DNA of 6,960 nt from Clostridiaceae bacterium (GTDB lineage Bacteria; Bacillota_A; Clostridia; Clostridiales; Clostridiaceae), in contig JAQSXU010000186.1 in NCBI GenBank assembly GCA_029256485.1, positions 1 through 6,960 of the forward strand, in the 5' to 3' direction. Under the pieces are notes generated by a model, which was given only the letters and a program-made list of their open reading frames with translations, was not told where the DNA came from and did not search any database. Position numbers and translations under genes: made by a program. Positions 1 to 5,557 of the stretch are shown here, piece by piece (within the stretch, counting starts at the first letter, position 1; every line of letters begins with the position of its first letter).

Positions 1-66
1 ATTTATAGGTGATAGATTTTAGCTGTATATATTGGTTGACAAACTATAGTTTCCCAAAATTCATTT

Positions 67-1326
67 TTGTACTACTTAAGAGTTAAGGCACTAGCTATAA
101 ATTTTGAACTGATACAAAGCACATATAACGAGATGAGAAACAATCAAGTGAATGAAAAAACTTATGAATTAAAGCCACTTATGGCAAAGAACCTTAAGAT
201 GTATACAAATGAAGAGAGGGAGAATTTCTATAGTATTGGTATAAATGCTATATCAGAAGGAAAGGTAGCTGTTTATTTAGTTGCTGGGGGCCAGGGAACT
301 AGACTTGGGCATAAAGGTCCTAAAGGTACATTTGATATAGGATTACCATCGAGAAAGTCACTGTTTCAACTTCAGTGTGAGAGACTTATTTATATATCAA
401 ATATAGCTAAAAAAGATATTCCTTTATATATTATGACGAGTACTGAAAATCATTATGATACGATAACCTTTTTTGAAGAACATAATTATTTTGGTTATAG
501 GAAAGATATGATAATGTTTTTTCAACAAAAAACTATGCCTGCTATAGATGAAGAGGGAAAGATACTTCTATCTGAAAGGAATAAAATAGCTATGAGCCCT
601 AATGGAAATGGTGGATGCTTTATAGCTTTAGAGGAGTCAGGAGCACTAAGGAATATGAAGCTTAAAGGGATTGAGTGGTTATTTTTATATGGTATTGATA
701 ATGCACTAGTTAGGGTAGCCGATCCATACTTTATAGGATTTACTATTTGTTCTAATCAGCTAGCAGCTAGTAAAGTAGTTGAAAAAAAATATCCTGAGGA
801 AAAAGTGGGCATTTTATGCTACAAGAATAATAAACCCTCAATTGTTGAGTACTCTGAAATACCAAAGACTATAGCTAGAGAGCTTAGAGAAAATGGTAAA
901 CTAGTTTATTCAAATGCTAATATATTAAATCATTTATTAAATTTAGATTTTATTGAATCAATAATAGATAAAACCATTCCATTACATATTGCTCATAAAA
1001 AAATAGAATATATTGATGAGCATGGAAAAAAGATAGTACCTAATCAACCTAATGGATATAAATTTGAATACTTTTTGTTTGATATATTTGAGATGCTAAA
1101 CGATATGACAGCATTAGAAGTCGAAAGAGAAGAAGAGTTTGCGCCAGTAAAAAATAGTAAGGGTAAAGATAGTCCTGAAACAGCTAAGGAAATGATATTA
1201 AATTTACATAAGACGTGGCTCATAAACGCTGGTATTAGCAAACAGACATTAGATAAGAAACAAATTGAGATATCACCGCTGATTTCTTACTATGGAGAGA
1301 ACCTGAATGATTACATTGTTAGATAA
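67..1326 (+). CDS. UDPGP-family UDP-sugar pyrophosphorylase (UDP-GlcNAc/UDP-glucose type), N-terminally shortened
   Basis: Predicted cytoplasmic nucleotidyltransferase that makes a UDP-sugar and pyrophosphate from UTP and a sugar-1-phosphate, of the UAP1/UGP-like UDPGP family. Seen: the UTP-binding loop AGGQGTRLG with PKG (about residues 73-87), the NGNGG motif (179-183), YGIDN (208-212), IVEYSEI (259-265), NANILNH (283-289), FEYFLFD (333-339) and EFAPVKNSKGKD (357-368) containing the conserved lysine. The body is therefore intact to the C terminus. The beginning is odd: the only available start is TTG at 67, it has no Shine-Dalgarno, and in-frame stops lie at 10, 13 and 37. Relatives carry roughly 30 more residues before the segment matching INFELIQSTYNE (11-22). 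I infer 5' loss or decay, or a weakly translated remnant. Substrate (GlcNAc-1-P or Glc-1-P) cannot be decided from sequence alone. A convincing terminator was not seen after it. Confidence 0.85.
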   Translation: MYYLRVKALAINFELIQSTYNEMRNNQVNEKTYELKPLMAKNLKMYTNEERENFYSIGINAISEGKVAVYLVAGGQGTRLGHKGPKGTFDIGLPSRKSLFQLQCERLIYISNIAKKDIPLYIMTSTENHYDTITFFEEHNYFGYRKDMIMFFQQKTMPAIDEEGKILLSERNKIAMSPNGNGGCFIALEESGALRNMKLKGIEWLFLYGIDNALVRVADPYFIGFTICSNQLAASKVVEKKYPEEKVGILCYKNNKPSIVEYSEIPKTIARELRENGKLVYSNANILNHLLNLDFIESIIDKTIPLHIAHKKIEYIDEHGKKIVPNQPNGYKFEYFLFDIFEMLNDMTALEVEREEEFAPVKNSKGKDSPETAKEMILNLHKTWLINAGISKQTLDKKQIEISPLISYYGENLNDYIVR

Positions 1327-1419
1327 AGATTAAAATAAATATACTGTTCAACAATACAAAGCGGTACGTAAATATAATTTTATATAAGCAAAGTGGCAGC
1401 TCAAAGGTTTTAGTTATTT

Positions 1420-1425
1420 TATAAT
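1420..1425 (+). promoter_or_regulatory. Candidate -10 box for the GNAT gene at 1496
   Basis: A perfect TATAAT lies about 70 nt upstream of the acetyltransferase start. No good -35 hexamer is found 16-18 nt upstream, so this is only a candidate in AT-rich DNA. Confidence 0.25.
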
Positions 1426-1495
1426 GATACAATTGTAATATATTGCGTTATAAACAACCATAGAAATAATAAAAGGAATATTGTGGTGACTAAAC

Positions 1496-1927
1496 ATGGA
1501 TAATGAAATAATAATTCGTGCAATGAAAGAATCAGATTTAGAGGAAGCTCTCAAATTATGGAGAATATCGTTTAATGCAGGGTTTTCAACAAATTTTGAT
1601 TCTAAAGAGGTTCTAATAAAGTACTTAAATAGAAATCCTGAATTGAGTTCTGTGGCATGTATAAGAGATGGGGAAATAGTTGGGGCTTTAATGTGTGGAC
1701 ATGATGGTCGAAGAGGTTCTATTTATCATACGGCAGTTTATAAAGAGTATAGAAATAAAGGTATTGGGAGAAGGATGGAACAACGCTCTTTAGAAGAACT
1801 AAAAAAAGTTGGCATTTCAACAGGCTTTCTGTTTATTAATGTTAATAATCCTGGTTCACAGGAATTTTGGAATTCTATTGGATGGACTGTGATTCCAGAC
1901 GTAAAATACCTATATAAAGAATTTTAG
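1496..1927 (+). CDS. GNAT family N-acetyltransferase
   Basis: Cytoplasmic acetyl-CoA-dependent N-acetyltransferase of unknown substrate. Seen: the N-terminal strand IIIRAMKESDLEEAL, the acetyl-CoA pyrophosphate-binding motif A as RNKGIG (residues 86-91) after the strand YHTAVYKEY, and the C-terminal NVNNPGSQEFWNSIGW block (115-130) typical of motif B. At 143 residues it is full length for a single-domain GNAT. The start ATG is supported by GGTGA at 1485-1489, 6 nt upstream. It is followed by a clear intrinsic terminator and is preceded by about 170 nt of non-coding DNA, so it is probably its own transcription unit. Many small GNATs in accessory regions act on amines, antibiotics or peptides; nothing here says which. 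Confidence 0.9.
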   Translation: MDNEIIIRAMKESDLEEALKLWRISFNAGFSTNFDSKEVLIKYLNRNPELSSVACIRDGEIVGALMCGHDGRRGSIYHTAVYKEYRNKGIGRRMEQRSLEELKKVGISTGFLFINVNNPGSQEFWNSIGWTVIPDVKYLYKEF

Positions 1928-1952
1928 TTTAAGACATATGATTATTATTAAC

Positions 1953-1984
1953 CGTCACAAACAATAAAAGTTTGTGGCGTTTTT
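1953..1984 (+). terminator. Rho-independent terminator after the first GNAT gene
   Basis: CGTCACAAAC (1953-1962) pairs with GTTTGTGGCG (1970-1979) over 10 bp with one G-T wobble, closes a 7-nt loop, and is followed by TTTTT (1980-1984). It lies 26 nt after the stop codon. The left arm can alternatively pair with TTGTGACGG at 1987-1995 (see findings). Confidence 0.75.
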
Positions 1985-2013
1985 AGTTGTGACGGATTAG
2001 ATTTATTACATGG

Positions 2014-2046
2014 ATAAAGATCGGGTAATACCTAATCTTTATTTTT
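2014..2046 (+). terminator. Second terminator-like hairpin in the spacer before the membrane methyltransferase
   Basis: ATAAAGAT (2014-2021) pairs perfectly with ATCTTTAT (2035-2042). Inside it GGT/ACC can pair, and TTTT follows. The stem is AT-rich, so strength is uncertain. Its right arm also takes part in a competing pairing with 1995-2009. Confidence 0.45.
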
Positions 2047-2117
2047 ATGTTAAAAAGTGGTAACATTGAATCGTAGTTGTAAAAAATTGTACATTTCTTG
2101 ACGAGTATATTTTTTAA

Positions 2118-2185
2118 GCAATTGTAAGTCTACATATTTTGGTATATTAGTAATATAAATAATGTAGTAATAAACTGCAATTGTA
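2118..2185 (+). promoter_or_regulatory. Candidate extended -10 promoter flanked by a 9-bp direct repeat
   Basis: TGG-TATATT at 2140-2148 fits an extended -10 (TGn plus 5 of 6 bases of TATAAT). It sits about 65 nt upstream of the methyltransferase start. A weak -35-like TTGTAA lies at 2122-2127 (15-nt spacing). The identical 9-mer GCAATTGTA occurs on both sides (2118-2126 and 2177-2185), which could be paired operator half-sites or chance in AT-rich sequence. Confidence 0.35.
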
Positions 2186-2212
2186 GATTAAAGACCTAAA
2201 AGGTGGGATAGC

Positions 2213-2731
2213 ATGAATGCATTTTTGACAGTTATACCAATTATACTTATAAGGTATGGTCTATTGAGTGCAATAAGTAAAGATGGACTTAAACGTGCAG
2301 GTTTCTTTGCTCCATTATTGGGAAAAGAAAAAGTAGCTTTCTGGATTTATCAAATTACGACTGCCCTTATTCTGCTACTTTTATTACAACTCAAAATCAG
2401 AACAGACTCGGTTTGGTTCTATATCGGCCTGATAGTCTATATTTCAGGAATTGCTTTATATGCGGTATCTCTAGTAAATTATGCTAATGCTAAAATGAAT
2501 GGGATAAGTATAAATGGGTTATATCGAATATCCCGCAACCCTATGTACATTACATATTTCATTTATTTCTTAGGTTGTGTATTGCTTACACATTCATGGA
2601 TATTGTTTGGGTTATTAATAATTTTCCAAATATCATCGCACTGGATTATTCTTTCAGAAGAAAGATGGTGTATCAAGAAATTTGGGGAAGAGTATGTAAA
2701 ATATATGAATAGAGTGAGACGGTATTTTTAG
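2213..2731 (+). CDS. Integral membrane methyltransferase of the isoprenylcysteine/phospholipid methyltransferase (ICMT/PEMT) superfamily
   Basis: Predicted multi-pass membrane protein using S-adenosylmethionine to methylate a lipid or lipid-linked substrate. Seen: hydrophobic segments near residues 3-21, 42-60, 67-90 and 111-140, then the family signature: GLYRISRNPMY (102-112), an EE pair (149-150) and a final G-x-x-Y-x-x-Y-x-x-x-V-x-R pattern (158-170), which in ICMT-type enzymes forms the cofactor pocket. 172 residues is normal for bacterial members. The ATG is supported by AGGTGG at 2201-2206, 6 nt upstream. Bacterial members are mostly uncharacterised, so a substrate cannot be given. No terminator is apparent downstream; repeat copy A begins about 125 nt after the stop. 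It appears complete, unlike several neighbours. Confidence 0.85.
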   Translation: MNAFLTVIPIILIRYGLLSAISKDGLKRAGFFAPLLGKEKVAFWIYQITTALILLLLLQLKIRTDSVWFYIGLIVYISGIALYAVSLVNYANAKMNGISINGLYRISRNPMYITYFIYFLGCVLLTHSWILFGLLIIFQISSHWIILSEERWCIKKFGEEYVKYMNRVRRYF

Positions 2732-2857
2732 ATAGGTAGGGTACAAATTTCACATTCAAGTGGTGATACGCCATTTTCTTATATTGTTAACTACATGAAA
2801 AGAAATTATGTGTAGAAAGTCTTTCGCAACTAGATAGCAATAGGCTAAAAACATCAG

Positions 2858-2966
2858 TTAACAAAATGTTCAAGTCCGCTTTGCATGAGAAGACTGCAAA
2901 GCACACTGCGAAGCCAAGTGCGGCCGTACTAGGCTTCTCGACATCTTGAACACGAAACATTATATG
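2858..2966. repeat. Imperfect palindromic repeat, copy A (attC-like / structured element)
   Basis: Three helices are visible. P1: TGTTCAAG (2867-2874) with CTTGAACA (2945-2952). P2: GCTTTGCA (2878-2885) with TGCAAAGC (2895-2902), 9-nt loop. P3: GAAGCC (2910-2915) with GGCTTC (2932-2937), then an A-A mismatch (2916/2931), then AGTGC (2917-2921) with GTACT (2926-2930, one wobble) closed by GGCC. Outside P1, TAAC (2859-2862) on the left and ATTATATGA (2959-2967) on the right are shared in part with the other copies. The left flank CATCAG (2852-2857) is also shared with copy B. It lies between the membrane methyltransferase and the truncated TIM-barrel gene. Confidence 0.85.
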
Positions 2967-3021
2967 AAAGGATATGCTCATGATAGTTTAGTTCCGTACA
3001 AAGCTAAATCAGTTTAGGGAT

Positions 3022-3396
3022 ATGTGCAAAAAAGCCATAGGTGATAGCAATTTAAAAATATGTATTGAAAATTGCAGCGGTTATAAGGAATTTACCATGG
3101 AAGGTATAGAACTTCTATTAGAGAGTAATATTTTTGCATTAACTCTTGATATTGGTCACAGTTATGTCGTAAATGGCATTGATGAACCATTTATAAATAA
3201 GCATGTAGACAGGCTTTATCATATGCATGCTCACGATGCAAAGAACAAACACAATCATCTTCCGCTAGGAGCAGGAGAGGTAAATATAAGTGAAAGACTT
3301 TCACTTGCAAGAGAGCATGGTTGTCGTGTAGTTCTTGAAACAAAAACGATTGTAGGGCTTAAAGAGTCAGTAGAAAGACTAAAAAATTATATATAG
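3022..3396 (+). pseudogene. C-terminal half of a sugar-phosphate isomerase/endonuclease IV-like TIM-barrel protein (5' truncated)
   Basis: Matches the second half of the AP-endonuclease-2/xylose-isomerase-like TIM barrel (sugar isomerases, epimerases, endonuclease IV relatives). Seen metal-site motifs: IEN (15-17), LDIGH (42-46), HMHAHD (68-73... ending HD), HLPLGAGEV (79-87) and LETK (105-108). Relatives are about 250-280 residues; only about 124-134 remain. The frame stays open upstream to 2992 and that segment also reads like family sequence (FRTKLNQFRD), so the ATG at 3022 is probably internal rather than a real start. It has no properly spaced Shine-Dalgarno; GGGA ends only 2 nt before it. 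The break lies within about 40 nt of the right end of repeat copy A. Half a barrel is unlikely to be active, so I call it a pseudogene. Confidence 0.75.
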
Positions 3397-3505
3397 AATC
3401 ATAAATATTTTTAAGAAGCGTAATGTATTCTACATAAAATATTTAATAAGAAATTAACTAGTAAGTGCTATCGATTTAAAAAGACAGAGAACACATTCCA
3501 TCAGA

Positions 3506-3612
3506 TAACAATTTATTCAAGTCTGCTTTGTATGAGAAGGCTGCAAGGCACACCTGCGAGCCTAAGAAAAGAGCTTTCTAAGGCTCTGGGCGTCTTGAAT
3601 AAGATACGTTAG
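3506..3612. repeat. Imperfect palindromic repeat, copy B (attC-like / structured element)
   Basis: Same architecture as copy A. P1: TTATTCAAG (3513-3521) with CTTGAATAA (3594-3602), 9 bp perfect. P2: GCTTTGTA (3525-3532) with TGCAAGGC (3542-3549), using two G-T wobbles, around a 9-nt loop. P3: GAGCCT (3558-3563) with AGGCTC (3581-3586), an A-A mismatch (3564/3580), then AGAAA (3565-3569) with TTTCT (3575-3579), loop AGAGC. TAAC (3506-3509) and GTTAG (3608-3612) form the outermost complementary pair. It sits 110 nt after the truncated TIM-barrel gene and 75 nt before the kinase gene. Confidence 0.85.
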
Positions 3613-3687
3613 TCATCATTATTTTATGAATTATTTTATTATGTTGATAAAAAATAATAATGTGTAAAAAAGAGAAGGTATGAATGA

Positions 3688-4137
3688 ATGGAAACAATTA
3701 TTCTAATAGGCATACAAGCAACTGGCAAAAGCACATTCTATAAACAAAAGTTTTTTAAAAGCCATATGCGTATTAATCTTGATATGTTGAAAACAAGGGT
3801 AAAAGAGGATATCTTTATTGATGCTTGCATAAAAGCAAAGCAGCCATTTGTTGTTGACAATACAAATGCTTCTATTGAGGAACGGAAGAAGTACATAGAG
3901 ATTTCAAAGGCAGCTGGTTTTAGTGTCATTGGTTATTATCTACAATCAAATATTAAAGATGCAATCAAAAGAAATGAGAGTAGAATTGGCAAAGAATATG
4001 TTTCTCCAAAAGGAATAGCGTACACATATAATAAGCTTATAATACCAACTTATGATGAGGGCTTTGATAAATTATATTACGTGAATATTGATAATGATAA
4101 TAACTTTATTGTTGAGGAGTGGCAAGATGAACTTTGA
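3688..4137 (+). CDS. Small P-loop kinase (AAA_33 / polynucleotide kinase-like)
   Basis: Predicted cytoplasmic ATP-dependent kinase of the zeta-toxin/polynucleotide-kinase-like P-loop group. Seen: Walker A GIQATGKST (residues 8-16), an acceptor-side D-x-x-x-x-R (LDMLKTR, 31-37), a Walker-B-like strand with aspartate (PFVVDNTNA, 53-61) and a lid-like basic segment (KRNESRIGK, 94-102). At 149 residues it is a complete single-domain member. Of three close ATGs (3680, 3684, 3688) only 3688 is in frame, with GAGAAGG (3672-3678) 9 nt upstream. The stop is followed after 5 nt by the Shine-Dalgarno of the next gene, so the two are almost certainly co-translated. The substrate could be a nucleic-acid 5' end, a nucleoside or another small molecule; no toxin-antitoxin partner is recognised. 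Confidence 0.85.
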   Translation: METIILIGIQATGKSTFYKQKFFKSHMRINLDMLKTRVKEDIFIDACIKAKQPFVVDNTNASIEERKKYIEISKAAGFSVIGYYLQSNIKDAIKRNESRIGKEYVSPKGIAYTYNKLIIPTYDEGFDKLYYVNIDNDNNFIVEEWQDEL

Positions 4138-4140
4138 TTT

Positions 4141-4704
4141 TTGGGAGGTGTTACTATTAACGAAAATAATATACTCAATATCTTAAATGGCCAGGGGTTG
4201 CATAATTACTTTAAACAAAATCATTATAATGAGGTCGTTTTAAAACCATTACAAATGTTATTTAAAAATCAGTTTTCTCACATTATTTTATGGTTTGATG
4301 ACGACATGTTTTGTCAAATAAACCTTCTTACAATTCTTGGCTATCTCGATCAAATTAATTACAATAGAAAAATAATTTTTAATTTAATTTGCCGGCAATT
4401 TAACAAGGAACCAATGGTAATTGATAGCTTTGAAATTGAGGCAAAGGGATATAAGGAAATTTATAAACAAGTAATGATTAATAGAAGTGTTCCTGAAAAT
4501 ATCAATTTATCTGTAATGAAAAATGGAATTAACCTTTATTTTCAATATTTAAAAGATGAAAATAAAATTACAGAGTACATAAGGCAGAATGTAAATTTAA
4601 ATAGTGATATTTTATTAGCAGGGTTATTTAAAACATTTCCTCAATATGGTTTAGGGGATACGCAATATAAACAATTAATTGAAAGACATAAAAGATTATT
4701 TTAA
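4141..4704 (+). CDS. Conserved protein of unknown function, DUF1835-like
   Basis: Function unknown. The acidic block WFDDDMFCQINLLTIL (residues 51-66) and the C-terminal FPQYGLGDTQY (166-176) recall clostridial proteins related to DUF1835, whose role is not established. No signal peptide or membrane segment is seen. The start is odd: TTG at 4141 overlaps the ribosome binding site GGGAGGTG (4143-4150). No ATG, GTG or TTG lies at good spacing, so ATT at 4156 (5 nt after the site) is the best positional candidate. As remembered, relatives begin with an ING-QA-like strand and have a further block of some tens of residues before the KPLxxLFK segment. Here NHYN (27-30) joins EVVLKPL directly, suggesting a small in-frame internal loss. 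It is translationally coupled to the kinase upstream. Confidence 0.65.
   Translation: MGGVTINENNILNILNGQGLHNYFKQNHYNEVVLKPLQMLFKNQFSHIILWFDDDMFCQINLLTILGYLDQINYNRKIIFNLICRQFNKEPMVIDSFEIEAKGYKEIYKQVMINRSVPENINLSVMKNGINLYFQYLKDENKITEYIRQNVNLNSDILLAGLFKTFPQYGLGDTQYKQLIERHKRLF
4143..4150 (+). promoter_or_regulatory. Ribosome binding site that argues against the TTG start at 4141
   Basis: GGGAGGTG is a near-perfect Shine-Dalgarno just after the kinase stop codon. It lies inside the open frame starting at 4141, so translation should begin after it. ATT at 4156 is the in-frame codon at suitable spacing; AUU starts are rare but known (infC). Confidence 0.6.
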
Positions 4705-4761
4705 TTAAAACCCAATATTATAACTTTAATGACAGATATTTAAAAGTCTATAATTTAGAAA

Positions 4762-4907
4762 CAACGGATTATTCAAATTGATTTGCAGTGCTTTTGTATC
4801 GTAATTTAAATATAATGCCAATTGAATTTAAAGATATCAGGAGTAGCGTCAGCTTAAAGTGTAGTGGCACTAGGCTTCTCAGTGACTTGAATAATAAACG
4901 TTATATG
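4762..4907. repeat. Divergent third copy (C) of the palindromic repeat
   Basis: The right part matches copy A closely: ACTAGGCTTCTC (4869-4880), CTTGAA within 4886-4891, and AAACGTTATATGA (4896-4908) compared with AAACATTATATGA in A. The outer helix is retained: ATTATTCAA (4768-4776) with TTGAATAAT (4887-4895), with CAAC (4762-4765) and GTTATATG (4900-4907) beyond it. The interior is longer (about 128 nt across P1 against 86-90). P2 and the lower part of P3 are not recognisable; only AGTG/CACT with the flanking A-A survives. The rest of the 4705-5029 gap holds no gene, only an AT-rich inverted repeat (4961-4996). Confidence 0.6.
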
Positions 4908-4960
4908 ATATTTTAAATCTAAGTAAGCTTATGTTTACGCATAACATTTTTTTATTAAAG

Positions 4961-4996
4961 ACACAAAATGAAAAATCATAATTGTAATTTTTGTGT
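4961..4996 (+). repeat. AT-rich inverted repeat upstream of the methyltransferase pseudogene
   Basis: ACACAAAA (4961-4968) pairs with TTTTGTGT (4989-4996) around a 20-nt loop, ending 17 nt before the purine run of the ribosome binding site. No T-run follows, so it is not a terminator. It could be an operator or chance. Confidence 0.35.
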
Positions 4997-5029
4997 ACTT
5001 AAGATTATTTATAAAAAGGAGTGCAACCT

Positions 5030-5483
5030 ATGGATTTGCGGCTGAAATCTAACGAGGATGAATCAAATTATGACAAATGGACATCAACCTATGTTTCTGG
5101 GTTGTTTAAAGAAATTATTCAATATTCAAGTATAAACTTGACTTGATTTATTCTGCAACAGCTTTTCATTGGATTCTAGAATAAGTTGGATATACAAAAG
5201 CTTTTGAACTTTTAAAGAGTGGTGGGGTCTTAGCCTTATTTTGGAATCATCCTTTTGTAAATCGGACTGATGATTTACTCCATTTGGAAATTCGAAAAGT
5301 CTACAACAAATTTCGACCATCTGATAAACAGCCGATTGAATTTGATAAAAGGGATTGCACAAAAATAGTAGAAATTATCAATCATTATGGATTTAAAAAT
5401 TGTTATTGAAAATTGTTCTTTCAAACTCGAACTTTTACTGCAGATGGTTATATAGCCTTATTGAATACATACTCTGAAACCAT
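5030..5483 (+). pseudogene. Class I SAM-dependent methyltransferase pseudogene
   Basis: A good start survives: ATG at 5030 with AAAAAGGAG (5013-5021) 8 nt upstream. It reads MDLRLKSNEDESNYDKW and on to EIIQYSSIN, then a stop at 5144. From 5134 a different frame continues the family sequence: KLDLIYSATAFHWI, GYTKAFELLKSGGVLALFWNH, then a segment ending NHYGFKN, then QTRTFTADGYIALLNTYSE. That second frame carries in-frame stops at 5182 and 5407. The region expected between the two parts, holding the glycine-rich SAM-binding motif I (typically EIGxGTGQAT), is absent, and the 3' end breaks off after about 5483 where relatives run on for some tens of residues. So there is an internal deletion with frameshift, two nonsense changes and a 3' truncation: clearly dead as a methyltransferase. 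Intact relatives are cytoplasmic small-molecule methyltransferases of mostly unknown substrate. Confidence 0.85.
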
Positions 5484-5557
5484 AATGTACAATCTGCCTA
5501 TATTATGAAATTGCGAACTATAGATTATATATAACATAGTGAAAGGAATATAAAGGA

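Noticed and set aside
36..64. TTGACA at 36-41 as a -35 box for the UDPGP gene
   Set aside because: No acceptable -10 follows at 16-18 nt, and the start codon would lie only a few bases beyond it.
1044..1241. Minus-strand open frame within the UDPGP gene
   Set aside because: Antisense shadow; the + strand shows conserved motifs throughout.
2754..2780. ATTCAAGTGG followed by GGTGATACGCC as a further decayed repeat end
   Set aside because: Only the ATTCAAGT core matches, with no conserved flank or partner arm; too short to separate from chance.
2787..2981. Minus-strand open frame of 64 codons across repeat copy A
   Set aside because: It lies on the palindromic repeat, has no recognisable protein signature, and its openness is explained by the repeat sequence.
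2867..3602. A CRISPR array formed by the repeats
   Set aside because: Copies are far apart, about 90 nt long, diverged from each other, and separated by genes.
3630..3658. ATTATTTT/AAAATAAT hairpin before the kinase gene
   Set aside because: Composed solely of A and T with no T-run after it; expected by chance in this sequence.
5126..5362. Minus-strand open frame of 78 codons
   Set aside because: It is antisense to the clear methyltransferase remnant and shows no protein family features.
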